A DNA stretch of 64,000 nucleotides, taken from contig CABQLM010000004.1 of NCBI GenBank assembly GCA_902465105.1, positions 5,895 through 69,894 of the forward strand. Reading direction: 5' to 3'. The stretch is from an uncultured Collinsella sp. (GTDB taxonomy: Bacteria > Actinomycetota > Coriobacteriia > Coriobacteriales > Coriobacteriaceae). Below are positions 1-8,588 of the stretch, piece after piece. A model generated the notes under the pieces. The model ran no database searches and was not told the origin of the DNA. It saw only the letters and a list, made by a program, of their open reading frames with translations. The position numbers and the translations under genes were made by a program. Each line of letters starts with the position of its first letter. Position 1 is the stretch's first letter.

Positions 1-2114
1 CCATGCCCGGCATCGAGACGCACATCTCGACCCAGGCGAACATCCACGACGACCGCGGGACTATCTGGTGCCGCGAGCAGGGCGCCGACCGCGTGACCCT
101 CTCGCGCGAGCTCTCCATTGACGAGATCGCCGCCATCCACGACGCCGCGCCCGACGTTGACCTGGAGGTCTTTAGCCACGGCGCTATCTGCTTTTGCTAC
201 TCGGGCCTGTGCCTGCTCTCGAGCTTTGCCATGCAGCCCTGCCGCCTGCCCTACGAGCTGATCGACGAGAACGGCCGCACGCTCTCCCCCGCCGGTCGCG
301 AGCGCGCACTATGCCCGCGCGACACCAATACCTCGCAGCTCGTTCGCCGTCTGTATGACGCCGGCGCCGCATCGCTCAAGCTCGAGGGCCGCATGAAAGC
401 CCCCGATTACGTGTACTCCATCGTCGATGTGTACCGTCATCAAATCGATGACATGCTGGCCGGGGTCGCCGTGGATAAGGACGAGGACGCCGCTCGCCAG
501 CGCCAACTCAAGCGCTGCTTTAACCGCGACTTTACGCACGCCTATCAGGACGGCACCTCGGGCGACGAGATGATGAGTTACGAACGCTCCAACAACCGCG
601 GACAGATTGTGGGCACGGTGCTGGGCAGCCGCCTGGCCAACCGCGACGTGCGCGGGCTCAAACCCGACGACCGTCGTCGCCGCGCTGCCATCGCCCGCAT
701 TGAGCTGTTTGAGCCCGTCGGCAAGGGCGACCTGCTGGAACTTCGCCACGACGATGAGTTCGACCAGTTCCTAACCACTATCGCTACCGATGATGCCGCC
801 GCCGGTGACATCATCGAGTGCCGCGTGCCCCGCAGCATGCCCGAGGGCTGCCGCGTTCGCGTCATCCGCAGCCAGCGCGCCATTGACGCCGCCGGCGCCG
901 CGCTCAAGCGCGATGTGCTGCGCCGCCGAGCTGTTGATGTAACCGTCGCGGCGCGTTTGGGCGAACCGTTTACTGTCACACTCACCTGCTGTGACAACCC
1001 CGCGCTCACCGCCACCGCCACGGGCTTTACCGTCGAGGCCGCCAAGACTCGCGCGGTCGAGGCGTCCGATCTGGTTGAGCATGTGGGCCGCATGGGCTCC
1101 TCGCCCTTTGAGGCCGCGAGCTTTGATGTGGCGCTCGATGGGGGCTGCGGCATGGGCTTCTCCGCTGTGCACAAGGTGCGCGCCGCCGCCTGCAAGGCGC
1201 TGGAGGAGGCCATTCTGGTGCCGTACGAGGAGCGCGCGAATACTCTCGAGTTGCCGGTGCTCGACAAGTGCACGCGCCCCATGCCCGAGCACTACCGCGA
1301 CGAACCGCAGATCTGCGCCACCGTCACCTCGCTCGAGGCCGCCGAGGCAGCCCGCGTGGAGGGCGCAACGCGCATCTACATGACCACCGATGTGCTCGAT
1401 GCGGCCGAGCTCTCCCCCGCCGATGCGCTTGAGCAGGGCATCGTACCCGTACTCGACGAGGTCTGCCGCGCCGTTGACCACGTCCGCGTTGACCCGTGGG
1501 TTGTTGCCGGTGCCACGGTCGCTATTGGCAATATCTCCGAGCTTGCCCTGGCCGCCCAGGTTGGCGCCACGGCGGAGGTCCGCTCTTGCCTGCCCGTGCA
1601 CAACGTGCCTTGCATGGAGGCACTTGCCGAGCGCGGAGCCGGCGCGTTTTGGCTCTCGCCCGAGATCACGCTCGACGAGATAGTCTCGCTCGGCGCCGCC
1701 GCGCCCGCAGCTCTGGGCATCACCGTCTTTGGCCGCCCGCGCGTCATGACAAGCGAGCATTGCATTCTGCAGGTTGCCAACGGCTGCATCCACGATTGCG
1801 CCAACTGTAATCTGCGCGCCCGCAAGCTGTCGCTCAAGAACATCGACGGCAAGGTCATGCCCGTGCGCACCGATATCCACGGCCGATCGCGCCTCTACGA
1901 CGCCTATCCCATCGACCTCACGCCGCAGGTACCACAGCTGCTCGACGCCGGCGTGCGTCGTCTTATGGTGGACGGCACGCTGCTCGAGACGGATGAAGTG
2001 GGCCGCGCCGTCGCACGCGTCCGTCGCGCCATCGAGGCCGCGCAAGCCGGCCGCAAGCCCGCCGCCCGCCTGCGCGGGGCGACCTCGGGCTGCATGTTTG
2101 TGGGAATCAGCTAA
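1..2114 (+). CDS. U32 peptidase-family protein, 5'-truncated by window
   Basis: This frame runs open from the window edge. The first visible Met is at base 3, but U32 proteins normally have about 100 more residues before the H-S-T-Q-A-N segment seen at the start, so the true start is probably outside. The conserved U32 signature CFCYSGLCLLSS lies at visible residues 63-75. A C-terminal cysteine cluster (CIHDCANC) lies near residues 595-605. Family members act in tRNA or rRNA hydroxylation (TrhP/RlhA type) or were named as collagenase-like proteases. The long form with a C-terminal domain is common in Gram-positive bacteria. It is followed after 15 bp by the RluA-type gene, so both may belong to one RNA-modification transcription unit. 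Exact substrate is not predictable from the sequence. Confidence 0.85.
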   Translation, partial: MPGIETHISTQANIHDDRGTIWCREQGADRVTLSRELSIDEIAAIHDAAPDVDLEVFSHGAICFCYSGLCLLSSFAMQPCRLPYELIDENGRTLSPAGRERALCPRDTNTSQLVRRLYDAGAASLKLEGRMKAPDYVYSIVDVYRHQIDDMLAGVAVDKDEDAARQRQLKRCFNRDFTHAYQDGTSGDEMMSYERSNNRGQIVGTVLGSRLANRDVRGLKPDDRRRRAAIARIELFEPVGKGDLLELRHDDEFDQFLTTIATDDAAAGDIIECRVPRSMPEGCRVRVIRSQRAIDAAGAALKRDVLRRRAVDVTVAARLGEPFTVTLTCCDNPALTATATGFTVEAAKTRAVEASDLVEHVGRMGSSPFEAASFDVALDGGCGMGFSAVHKVRAAACKALEEAILVPYEERANTLELPVLDKCTRPMPEHYRDEPQICATVTSLEAAEAARVEGATRIYMTTDVLDAAELSPADALEQGIVPVLDEVCRAVDHVRVDPWVVAGATVAIGNISELALAAQVGATAEVRSCLPVHNVPCMEALAERGAGAFWLSPEITLDEIVSLGAAAPAALGITVFGRPRVMTSEHCILQVANGCIHDCANCNLRARKLSLKNIDGKVMPVRTDIHGRSRLYDAYPIDLTPQVPQLLDAGVRRLMVDGTLLETDEVGRAVARVRRAIEAAQAGRKPAARLRGATSGCMFVGIS

Positions 2115-2129
2115 CCGAAAGGCTTACAC

Positions 2130-2789
2130 GTGAACGAAGAACCTCAAGTCCTCTACTGCGACGCCTGGCTCATGGCCATCGATAAGCCCGCCGGCATGAT
2201 CGTCCACGGCGACGGCACCGGCGAGCGCACGCTCACCGACTACGCCAGCGATCTGTTGCTGGCGATGGGCGACGGCTTTGCCGCGACTGACATGCAGCCG
2301 CTCAACCGCCTGGACCGCAACACCACCGGCGTGGTGCTGTTCTCGCTCGACAAACAGACGCAGCCCGCCTTTGACCAGATGGTGATCGACCACGCCTTCG
2401 AAAAACACTATCTGGCGTTGGCCGAGGGCAAGATCGACTGGAACGAGAAGCTTATCGACAAGCCCATCGCCCGCGACCGCCACGACAGCCGCAAGATGCG
2501 CGTCGGCGCCAGCGGCAAACCGTCGCAGACGCGCGTGAAGGTGCTCAAGCGCCTTAAGAGCCGTCGAGGCCTGCCCACTCGTTCGTATATCGATGTCGAG
2601 CTGCTCACCGGTCGCAAACACCAGATCCGCGTGCACCTGGCAAGCGAGCGCCATCCCCTGGTTGGCGACGACCTGTACGGCACGCCGCGTCCTTGCGGCC
2701 TCATGCTCCATGCCCACAGCGTGTCCTTTACGCATCCCGTAACCGGCGAGCACATCCACATCGAAGCCCCCTGCCCCTGGGAGCCCTAG
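2130..2789 (+). CDS. RluA-family RNA pseudouridine synthase
   Basis: 219 residues from a GTG start, 15 bp after the U32 gene stop, with a purine-rich stretch (CCGAAAGG) just upstream. The catalytic motif is N-R-L-D-R-N-T-T-G near residues 68-76, where the family has H-R-L-D; the catalytic Asp is present. The C-terminal substrate-binding motif GRKHQIRVHLA is intact. It converts uridine to pseudouridine in 23S rRNA or tRNA. It has no S4 domain, which fits the short RluA subgroup. Which nucleotide it modifies cannot be told. Confidence 0.9.
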   Translation: MNEEPQVLYCDAWLMAIDKPAGMIVHGDGTGERTLTDYASDLLLAMGDGFAATDMQPLNRLDRNTTGVVLFSLDKQTQPAFDQMVIDHAFEKHYLALAEGKIDWNEKLIDKPIARDRHDSRKMRVGASGKPSQTRVKVLKRLKSRRGLPTRSYIDVELLTGRKHQIRVHLASERHPLVGDDLYGTPRPCGLMLHAHSVSFTHPVTGEHIHIEAPCPWEP

Positions 2790-2826
2790 AACCTGCCAAA
2801 AAGGGACAGGTTTATTTTGGCAGGTT
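2790..2826. repeat. GGGACAG-loop hairpin, copy 1
   Basis: A 12-bp perfect inverted repeat (AACCTGCCAAAA with its complement) encloses a loop that contains AGGGACAGG. It abuts the RluA stop codon and is followed by TTTTAT, so it may also terminate transcription. Related hairpins with other stems but the same loop word occur at 2844-2884, 15154-15184, 29381-29415 and 31331-31370. Confidence 0.75.
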
Positions 2827-2843
2827 TTATCTGGGCAAACGTC

Positions 2844-2884
2844 AAAACCACCACAATGGGGACAGGCACCTTTGTGGTGGTTTT
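2844..2884. repeat. GGGACAG-loop hairpin, copy 2
   Basis: A 13-bp perfect inverted repeat (AAAACCACCACAA and its complement) around a 15-nt loop with GGGGACAGG. The stem differs from copy 1, but the loop word is the same. A near copy lies at 3297-3331. Confidence 0.75.
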
Positions 2885-2913
2885 GCCTCGTAGACTCTTC
2901 CGGGTCCCCAAAG

Positions 2914-3212
2914 ATCTCAATCTGTAACAGTAACTCGGCAAAATCAACCTCAGATGTTACAGATTGAGATGATTTGTTTCGGGCCCTTCCGTCTGTCTCG
3001 TTCTGTAACAGTAAGGGTCTATTTCGACGTCTAGTTGTTACAGTTCGAGACATTCGAATCCCCCTCAAGGCAAAATCTCAATCTGTAACAGCAACTCGGC
3101 AAATTCAGCCTCAGATGTTACAAATTGAGACAAAGGGACGACGCGGTTCGGAAGTATCTCAATCTGTAACATCTAGCCTGCTTTTAACGGTCTGGTTGTT
3201 ACAGACTTAGAC
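2914..3212. repeat. Array of four 57-bp palindromes with 80-81 bp period
   Basis: Units at 2914-2970, 2995-3051, 3075-3131 and 3156-3212. Each has 16-bp arms (consensus ATCTCAATCTGTAACA) around a loop of exactly 25 nt, so every unit is 57 bp. Spacers are 24, 23 and 24 bp with no shared sequence. Unit 1 has perfect arms; the others have two or three mismatches. Loops of units 1 and 3 resemble each other directly, whereas unit 4 resembles their reverse complement over part of its length, which suggests alternating orientation as in BIME arrays. No reading frame explains it. It lies between two convergent genes. Confidence 0.85.
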
Positions 3213-3230
3213 AAACCGGTAGACAACAAA

Positions 3231-3266
3231 AGCGGCAATGCCTGTGATGGACGTTGCCGTTTTTCT
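3231..3266 (+). terminator. Probable intrinsic terminator
   Basis: The stem AGCGGCAA/TTGCCGTT is followed by TTTTTCT on the plus strand. It lies between the palindrome array and the end of the deoR-type gene. If anything is transcribed through the array on the plus strand, it would stop here. Confidence 0.6.
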
Positions 3267-3296
3267 ATTGAGAAAACTACTCGGTTTTCGTTACTA

Positions 3297-3331
3297 ACCA
3301 CCACAATGGGGAAAGGCACCTTTGTGGTGGT
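3297..3331. repeat. GGGACAG-type hairpin, variant copy
   Basis: Ten-bp perfect inverted repeat ACCACCACAA around a loop with TGGGGAAAGGCACCT. It is nearly identical to the hairpin at 2844-2884, with GGGAAAG instead of GGGACAG. It sits 19 bp past the stop of the minus-strand DeoR-type gene and could serve as its transcript end. Confidence 0.7.
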
Positions 3332-3349
3332 CTTGGCCTTGCCCCATCG

Positions 3350-4096
3350 CTAGACCGTGATGACGTTGTCCATTGCCTGGTACTTGGCGGGAACCTCACC
3401 TGCGGTAATAATCGTTGCGTCGCGGAAGTCCGCGAACTTGACGGGCGCCACCATGCCAAATTTACTGGCGTCCGAGATTACGAAGCGTTTGGCCGTATGG
3501 CGCATCGAGATGCGCTTAACCTGCGCCTCCTCGATATCGGGCGCCGTGAAGCCCTGCTCGGCGGCAATGCCATTAGAACCCCAAAAGCCACAGTTGAAGT
3601 TGTAACGGTCCAGGGCTGCCAAGGCATCGGGGCCAACGAGCGCCTCGGTCTCGGGCTTGAGCTCGCCGCCCAGCACCACGGTGCGCATGCCGCGCAGGGC
3701 GAGATGCTGAGCATGGAGCACGGAGTCGGTCACATAGGTGACACCCTCAAGGCGCGGAAGATGCTCGATGAGTTTGAGCGTCGTCGAGCCCGAATCGATA
3801 TACACAAAGCTCTCGGGCTCCACCAGCGCCGCCGCACGGGCGCAGATACGCTCCTTGTCGTCGTTATGAAGATCGCTGCGCTCATTAAGCGTTAGGTCGC
3901 GCGTCACGTGCGCGCGCTCAAGACTCGTCGCTCCACCATGGACCTTGGCGATGCGGTGCGCTCGGTCGAGTGTCTGCAGGTCGCGCCGAATGGTAGACGC
4001 CGTCACGCCCAGGGTATCGGCAAGCTCCGGTACGGTAACCGAGCCAGCCTGCTGCACCATAGACACGATCGCGTTGAGCCTATCTTCCGCAAGCAT
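3350..4096 (-). CDS. DeoR/GlpR-family transcriptional regulator
   Basis: 248 residues with the usual DeoR layout. An N-terminal winged helix-turn-helix (about residues 5-55, with TVPELADTLGVTASTIRRDL) precedes a sugar-phosphate-sensing domain with the DSGSTT phosphate-binding motif. A GGAGGAG site six bases before the ATG supports the start. It lies 3 bp after the upstream oxidoreductase gene, so the two form one operon. Family members repress sugar or polyol catabolic genes and respond to a phosphorylated intermediate. Here the likely target is its own operon. Confidence 0.93.
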   Translation of the reverse strand: MLAEDRLNAIVSMVQQAGSVTVPELADTLGVTASTIRRDLQTLDRAHRIAKVHGGATSLERAHVTRDLTLNERSDLHNDDKERICARAAALVEPESFVYIDSGSTTLKLIEHLPRLEGVTYVTDSVLHAQHLALRGMRTVVLGGELKPETEALVGPDALAALDRYNFNCGFWGSNGIAAEQGFTAPDIEEAQVKRISMRHTAKRFVISDASKFGMVAPVKFADFRDATIITAGEVPAKYQAMDNVITV

Positions 4097-4099
4097 CGC

Positions 4100-5179
4100 T
4101 TACTCCTCCTCGGGGTACACGACTCCCCAGTCGGCGCGAAGCTTGGTCATAAGCCCCATAACATCAGAAGCATAATCCAGCAGCTCGCGCTTGGAGTCGT
4201 CGCCGGCAACGGCCTTCTCAAGATCGGCCATCTCATAGCAAAGAGCGTAAGCCTCGGTGCCGGCGTGGACCTCCTCGCGGTGGCCGTCCGAAGTCCACAC
4301 GATGGTCGCGTGATCGGCGCGCGGATAATCGTTGACCTCGATATAGCACTTGTCGAAGCTGATGACCGAGCGCTTGGGCTGCTTGGAGTGGAGCGTGAGG
4401 CTCACCACGCCCAGCTGCTGTTCGGCATTACGGCAGACGATGCCACCCGCAACGTCAACGCCGGTCTCACAGGTGTTGCCCAGCGAAACAACCTCGGCGG
4501 GCTGGCTTGCCATAAAGAGGCGCATGACGGACAGGGCATACACACCAATATCGAGCATGGCGCCACCGGCAAGGTTGCGGTTGTAGAAGCGATTGGTCAG
4601 ATCGCCGTACTCCTTGTAGCTGCCAAAGTTGAGTTGAGCGAGATTCATGCGGCCGAACTCGCCAGCATCCATGCGACGACGCAGCTCCTGATATAAGGGC
4701 ATGTGAAGCACCGTGGTGGCGTCCATAAGGACCACGTTATGCTCGTCGGCGATGGCGCGGGCCTCGTCGAGCTCGGCGGAATTGAGGGTGATGGCCTTTT
4801 CGCAGAGCACGTGCTTGCCAGCTGCCAGAGCGGCTCGCAAGTAGGTGATATGAGTGTTATGCGGCGTGGTGATATAGACTGCGTCAATGTTCGAATCGGC
4901 GTAGAGATCCTCGGCCGTTTCATAGACCTTCTCGATGCCATACTGCTCGGCAAAAGCCTGGGCCTTGGACAGTGTACGATTGGCAACGCCTGCAAGCTTG
5001 CGGCCTGCAAGGGCGAGAGACTGGGCCATCTGGTTGGCGATAACACCGCACCCGATCACAGCCCAGCGGAGCTCGGGAGCCGTAAAAATATCTTCGGGGA
5101 ACGGCTGATCCTGGACCGAGGCAAACGCCGCCTTAGCGGCTGCTTCGGCGTCGAGCGGAGCCTGTTTGGAATCTGCCAT
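4100..5179 (-). CDS. Gfo/Idh/MocA-family oxidoreductase
   Basis: About 359 residues. There are two adjacent ATGs; the second (5179) is six bases from GGAGG and is preferred. The N-terminal part has the Rossmann motif (VIGCGVIANQMAQSL), then the family motif CEKAITLN, where the Lys is catalytic. A C-terminal alpha/beta dimerisation domain follows. Such enzymes oxidise or reduce sugars, inositol or related polyols with NAD(P). The substrate is not identifiable. It is co-transcribed with the DeoR-type regulator directly downstream, which suggests carbohydrate catabolism. Confidence 0.9.
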   Translation of the reverse strand: MADSKQAPLDAEAAAKAAFASVQDQPFPEDIFTAPELRWAVIGCGVIANQMAQSLALAGRKLAGVANRTLSKAQAFAEQYGIEKVYETAEDLYADSNIDAVYITTPHNTHITYLRAALAAGKHVLCEKAITLNSAELDEARAIADEHNVVLMDATTVLHMPLYQELRRRMDAGEFGRMNLAQLNFGSYKEYGDLTNRFYNRNLAGGAMLDIGVYALSVMRLFMASQPAEVVSLGNTCETGVDVAGGIVCRNAEQQLGVVSLTLHSKQPKRSVISFDKCYIEVNDYPRADHATIVWTSDGHREEVHAGTEAYALCYEMADLEKAVAGDDSKRELLDYASDVMGLMTKLRADWGVVYPEEE

Positions 5180-5462
5180 CATGTGCCTCCTGCGTCATCG
5201 GAAGTCCTTCATTTCTAACAGCCCTATATTCGCATAATTGTGCGCGCATTTGCTCGTGTCTGCGTGTTTATTTGCTTATCGGTCATTATTTAGCCATAGT
5301 TGGCAGTTATTTGCGCGGCTATGCGCATTATCGCGCAATGCTATGCGCGTAAAAGCGCATGCGACGATCCTTGTGAAACATAAAGGGGCGGAACACCAGA
5401 GCCCTAAAAGACAGAGTAAGCAGTGATACTCCACCCCTCTGGGGGCATCAGACATCAAAGGA
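5180..5462. other. Intergenic region upstream of the oxidoreductase gene
   Basis: About 280 bp with AT-richer sequence and several GCGC-containing short palindromes (for example around 5235-5345). It should hold the promoter of the oxidoreductase-deoR operon and perhaps the DeoR-type operator. No convincing -35/-10 pair or reading frame was identified. Confidence 0.4.
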
Positions 5463-5612
5463 TCGTCCTAAACTGCCGACACATGGGGATCGTCCCCAGC
5501 CGCCGGCACATGCGGACGTTCCCCATATGACGCTTTCATGGCAAGACCGCCCCCATCAACTAGCCGTTTAAGAACGTCCCCAGCGACTAGCCATTTAAGT
5601 CTGTCCCCAATG
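5463..5612 (-). repeat. Degenerate tandem array of about 27-bp TGGGGAC units
   Basis: Read on the minus strand, five units begin with TGGGG and are spaced 27, 27, 30 and 27 bp, followed by a weaker sixth start. Units 1 and 2 share the tail CTTAAA-GGCTAGT; units 4 and 5 share CATGTG-CGGC. The GGGGAC word links this array to the GGGACAG hairpins. It lies immediately downstream of the rplX terminator. Confidence 0.65.
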
Positions 5613-5625
5613 AGTAGGGATAGAA

Positions 5626-5660
5626 AAAGGCCCGGGTGCCGTGGCATCCGGGCCTTTGCT
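5626..5660 (-). terminator. Intrinsic terminator after rplX
   Basis: The stem AGGCCCGG/CCGGGCCT with short loop is followed on the minus strand by a T-rich stretch (CTTTTTC). It lies 25 bp past the rplX stop and marks the end of this ribosomal-protein operon. Confidence 0.85.
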
Positions 5661-5684
5661 AGCAACTTAAATGTTGCGGGCAGC

Positions 5685-5990
5685 TTAGAACTTGTGGCCG
5701 CACTTCTTGCAGACGCGCAGCTTGTTCTTGCCGTCCTTCTCGTGACCGACGCGGGTAACCTTACCGCACTCGGGGCAAACGAGATTGACGTTGGAGGCAT
5801 CGATAGGAGCCTCCTGCGAAACGATGCCGCCCTGCTGGTTGGCAGCGTTGGGCTTGACGGCCTTCTTGACGACCGAAACGCCCTCGACAACGACCTTGTT
5901 CTCGGCGGGGAGAGCACGCAGGATAACGCCCTGCTTGCCGCGATCCTTACCGGAAAGAACCTGGACCTTATCGCCCTTCTTGATATACAT
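5685..5990 (-). CDS. rplX: 50S ribosomal protein L24
   Basis: 101 residues, typical length, with the KOW motif near the N-terminus ([18 protein letters not shown]). Unusually for L24 it ends in a four-cysteine zinc-ribbon-like part (CPECGKV...CKKCGHKF), a known variant in several Gram-positive lineages. L24 starts 50S assembly by binding the 5' domain of 23S rRNA. It is the last gene of this operon; rplE, normally next, is absent and a terminator follows. Confidence 0.97.
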   Translation of the reverse strand: MYIKKGDKVQVLSGKDRGKQGVILRALPAENKVVVEGVSVVKKAVKPNAANQQGGIVSQEAPIDASNVNLVCPECGKVTRVGHEKDGKNKLRVCKKCGHKF

Positions 5991-6003
5991 ATATCTCCCC
6001 TAA

Positions 6004-6372
6004 CTACAGGGTCTCGGGAGCGAGCGAGACGATCTTCATGTACTTCTTGTCACGAAGCTCGCGAGCGACGGGCCCGAAGATACGGGTGCCGACAGGCGAA
6101 CCATCGTTGTTGACGACAACGCAAGCGTTCTCGTCAAAGCGAATGTAGGAGCCATCCTTGCGGCGGATCTCCTTAACGGTGCGAACGACGACGCAACGGA
6201 CAACGTCCTTCTTCTTGACGTTAGCGCCAGGGGTAGCCTCCTGGACAGCACCGATGAACATATCGCCGATGCCTGCATAACGACGCTTGGAACCGCCAAG
6301 CACCTTGATGCAGCGAATCTTGCGAGCGCCGGAGTTGTCGGCGACGTTCAGCATGGTTTGCATCTGAATCAT
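6004..6372 (-). CDS. rplN: 50S ribosomal protein L14
   Basis: 122 residues, full length, starting [19 protein letters not shown], the canonical L14 N-terminus. GGAGGAAC precedes the ATG. L14 binds 23S rRNA and contacts L19 and the 30S subunit at an inter-subunit bridge. It lies 13 bp before rplX and 118 bp after rpsQ; that gap carries a structured segment. Confidence 0.98.
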   Translation of the reverse strand: MIQMQTMLNVADNSGARKIRCIKVLGGSKRRYAGIGDMFIGAVQEATPGANVKKKDVVRCVVVRTVKEIRRKDGSYIRFDENACVVVNNDGSPVGTRIFGPVARELRDKKYMKIVSLAPETL

Positions 6373-6397
6373 GGTAGATGTTCCTCCGAACTAAGAA

Positions 6398-6463
6398 CCG
6401 AAGAGAGGTGCGCAGCCTTTACGCGGCCCGTGGTATGCAAGCCAGGCATACGCACATCTTCGG
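6398..6463 (-). ncRNA. Possible three-way-junction RNA between rpsQ and rplN
   Basis: On the minus strand a CCGAAGA/TCTTCGG outer stem, extended by GTGCG/CGCAC, encloses a hairpin with stem GTATGC/GCATAC and a second short GCC/GGC hairpin. The 118-bp gap is much longer than other gaps in this operon. It could be an operon-internal regulatory or processing element. No known family was recognised. Confidence 0.4.
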
Positions 6464-6490
6464 AAACGTACAAGTCGTAAGAGCGACTGC

Positions 6491-6751
6491 TTATTTAGCG
6501 CGCTCGACGACCTCGATGAGGCGCCAGCGCTTCATCTTGGACATAGGACGGGTCTCCATAACGCGGACGGTGTCGCCCACGCCAGCCGTGCACTCCTCGT
6601 CGTGAGCGTGCAGCTTCTTGGAGCTGGTCATCATCTTGCCGTACTTGGCGTGACGCTTGCGCTCGGTGACGGTGACAACGATGGTCTTGGCACCGGAGAC
6701 GGAGGTAACGACACCCGTACGGACCTTACGCGAGTTACGCGAATCAGTCAT
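6491..6751 (-). CDS. rpsQ: 30S ribosomal protein S17
   Basis: 86 residues, normal length, OB-fold protein starting with RKVRTGVVTS and ending in the typical MSKMKRWRLIEVVE segment. AAGGAGAG precedes the ATG. S17 binds the 5' domain of 16S rRNA early in 30S assembly. It follows rpmC by 16 bp. Confidence 0.97.
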   Translation of the reverse strand: MTDSRNSRKVRTGVVTSVSGAKTIVVTVTERKRHAKYGKMMTSSKKLHAHDEECTAGVGDTVRVMETRPMSKMKRWRLIEVVERAK

Positions 6752-6767
6752 GTTCTCTCCTTAGGTC

Positions 6768-6983
6768 CTACTCGGCGACAGCGGACTTCTCCGCTGCGAT
6801 CTCGCGGGCGCGCTGCTCCGTGAGGACGCGAGCGATGTCCTTCTTCACGGTGTTGACGCGAGCGGTGTTGTCCAGCTGGCTGGTAGCCATCTGGAAACGA
6901 AGGTTAAAGAGCTCGGCGCGCATTTCCTTCAGCTTCTCAACGAGCTGAGCGTCCGAGAGCTCACGAATCTCTGCGGGCTTCAT
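6768..6983 (-). CDS. rpmC: 50S ribosomal protein L29
   Basis: 71 residues, all-helical, with the L29 signature around LFNLRFQMATSQLDNTARVN. Its ATG overlaps the rplP stop as TAATG, so translation is probably coupled. L29 lies at the peptide exit tunnel next to L23. Confidence 0.97.
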   Translation of the reverse strand: MKPAEIRELSDAQLVEKLKEMRAELFNLRFQMATSQLDNTARVNTVKKDIARVLTEQRAREIAAEKSAVAE

Positions 6984-7486
6984 TAGTTCTCCTCCTTGGC
7001 GGCGGCGGCGTCCTCAGCAGCCCACTTGGCCTCGAGAGCGGCCTCCTCAGCCATTTCCTTCTCGATGCGCTGCTCAGCGTTCTTGGCAACCACAATCTTG
7101 GTCTTGATGGGGAGCTTGTGCTGAGCAAGACGCAGAGCCTCGCGAGCGACCTCCTCGGGAACACCCTTGACCTCGAACATGATGCGGCCGGGCTTGACGA
7201 CGGCCACCCACTCCTCGGGGTTACCCTTACCAGAACCCATGCGAGTCTCGGCAGGCTTCTTGGTGATGGGCTTATCGGGGAAGATCGTGATGTAGACACG
7301 ACCGCCACGCTTCATGTAGCGGGTCATGGCAATACGAGCGGCCTCGATCTGACGGTTGGTGATCCAATGGGCCTCGAGAGCCTGGATACCAAACTCGCCG
7401 AAATGCAGCTCGGTATTACCCTTGGCCTGGCCCTTCATGGAGCCACGCTGCACCTTGCGGTGAAGAATACGCTTAGGGGCAAGCAC
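6983..7486 (-). CDS. rplP: 50S ribosomal protein L16
   Basis: 167 residues from a GTG start that overlaps the rpsC stop (TAGTG), preceded by GAGGAGGGG. The core (to about residue 140) is a standard L16 with [12 protein letters not shown]. The last 25-30 residues form an acidic, alanine-rich tail absent from the 137-146-residue forms of most bacteria. L16 helps shape the A site of the large subunit. Confidence 0.97.
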   Translation of the reverse strand: MLAPKRILHRKVQRGSMKGQAKGNTELHFGEFGIQALEAHWITNRQIEAARIAMTRYMKRGGRVYITIFPDKPITKKPAETRMGSGKGNPEEWVAVVKPGRIMFEVKGVPEEVAREALRLAQHKLPIKTKIVVAKNAEQRIEKEMAEEAALEAKWAAEDAAAAKEEN

Positions 7487-8196
7487 TACTGACCCCTCCT
7501 CTCGGAGTTACGACGACGAGGACGGGAAGAGCCCTCGAGTGCAGGGTTGGGAACAGGCTGGCCCGGGAGCTTCTCGCCCAGGTAGATCCAGACCTTCACG
7601 CCGCAAGCGCCCATGGTGGTGCTGGCGACAGCCGTGCCGTAGTCGATCTTGGCACGGAGGGTGTGCAGAGGCACGCGACCCTCGCGGTACCACTCACGAC
7701 GGCCCATCTCGGCACCGCCGAGACGACCGGAGCACTGGATACGGATGCCCTTAGCGCCGGCCTTGCGGGCGGACTGGACAGCCTTGCGCATAGCGCGACG
7801 GAAGGCAACGCGGCCCTCGAGCTGCTCGGCGATAGACTGAGCAACGAGGTTTGCGTCGAGCTCGGGGCGCTTGATCTCGACAACGTCGACGGAGAGCTGG
7901 CCCTTGGAGACGCCAGCAACCTTCTCGAGCTCGGTGCGGAGGGTATCGATCTCGGCACCCTTCTTACCGATGACAACGCCGGGGCGAGCGGTGAGGATGA
8001 TAACCTTCACCTTGTCGCCAGCGCGCTCGATCTCGACGCGGGAGACAGCTGCGCGGGAAAGACGCTTCTCGAGGTACTTGCGGATCTCGAGATCGTTACC
8101 GAGGGTCTTAGCGTAATCCTTCTCTGCGAACCAGCGGGAGCGCCAGTTCTCGGTGATGCCAAGACGGAAGCCGGTGGGGTAGACTTTCTGACCCAT
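7486..8196 (-). CDS. rpsC: 30S ribosomal protein S3
   Basis: 236 residues with the KH domain ([16 protein letters not shown], about residues 75-95) and the C-terminal S3 domain ([17 protein letters not shown]). The start [13 protein letters not shown] is canonical. S3 lies at the mRNA entry channel. It lies 6 bp after rplV. Confidence 0.98.
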   Translation of the reverse strand: MGQKVYPTGFRLGITENWRSRWFAEKDYAKTLGNDLEIRKYLEKRLSRAAVSRVEIERAGDKVKVIILTARPGVVIGKKGAEIDTLRTELEKVAGVSKGQLSVDVVEIKRPELDANLVAQSIAEQLEGRVAFRRAMRKAVQSARKAGAKGIRIQCSGRLGGAEMGRREWYREGRVPLHTLRAKIDYGTAVASTTMGACGVKVWIYLGEKLPGQPVPNPALEGSSRPRRRNSERRGQ

Positions 8197-8202
8197 ACAG
8201 CT

Positions 8203-8574
8203 TTACGCCTCCTTTCGAGGAGCAACGACGACGGTGATGTGGGAAGTACGCTTCAGAATGCGAGAAGCGGAACCCTTGGCGCGGGGACGGATGCGCTTAA
8301 GCGTCGGACCCTCGTCAACATAGGCAGCGGCGACAACCAGGTTGTCGGCACGCAGACCGTTGTTGTTCTCGGCGTTCGCAACGGCGGAACGGAGAACCTT
8401 CTCGACATCCACGGCGACGGCGCGGTCGCAGAAGTGGAGGATGTCGAAGGCCTGAGCGACAGGCTTGCGGCGGATCAGATCGACCACCAGGCGGGCCTTG
8501 CTGGGGGAAACACGCACGTACTTAGCGACGGCGCGAACCTCGGTGGCCTCAGTTTCAATAGACTTAGTTGCCAT
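8203..8574 (-). CDS. rplV: 50S ribosomal protein L22
   Basis: 123 residues with the L22 core ([18 protein letters not shown]) and the conserved C-terminal loop that reaches into the exit tunnel. L22 binds several 23S rRNA domains. It lies in the conserved order rpsS-rplV-rpsC. Confidence 0.97.
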   Translation of the reverse strand: MATKSIETEATEVRAVAKYVRVSPSKARLVVDLIRRKPVAQAFDILHFCDRAVAVDVEKVLRSAVANAENNNGLRADNLVVAAAYVDEGPTLKRIRPRAKGSASRILKRTSHITVVVAPRKEA

Positions 8575-8588
8575 TTACGGTTAACCCC

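Noticed and set aside
2844-2884. Simple terminator only
   Set aside because: It could stop transcription, but the conserved GGGACAG loop with unrelated stems at distant loci points to a repeat family.
2914-3212. CRISPR array
   Set aside because: Only four units, each 57 bp and internally palindromic with diverged arms; spacers are 23-24 bp and no cas gene is near.
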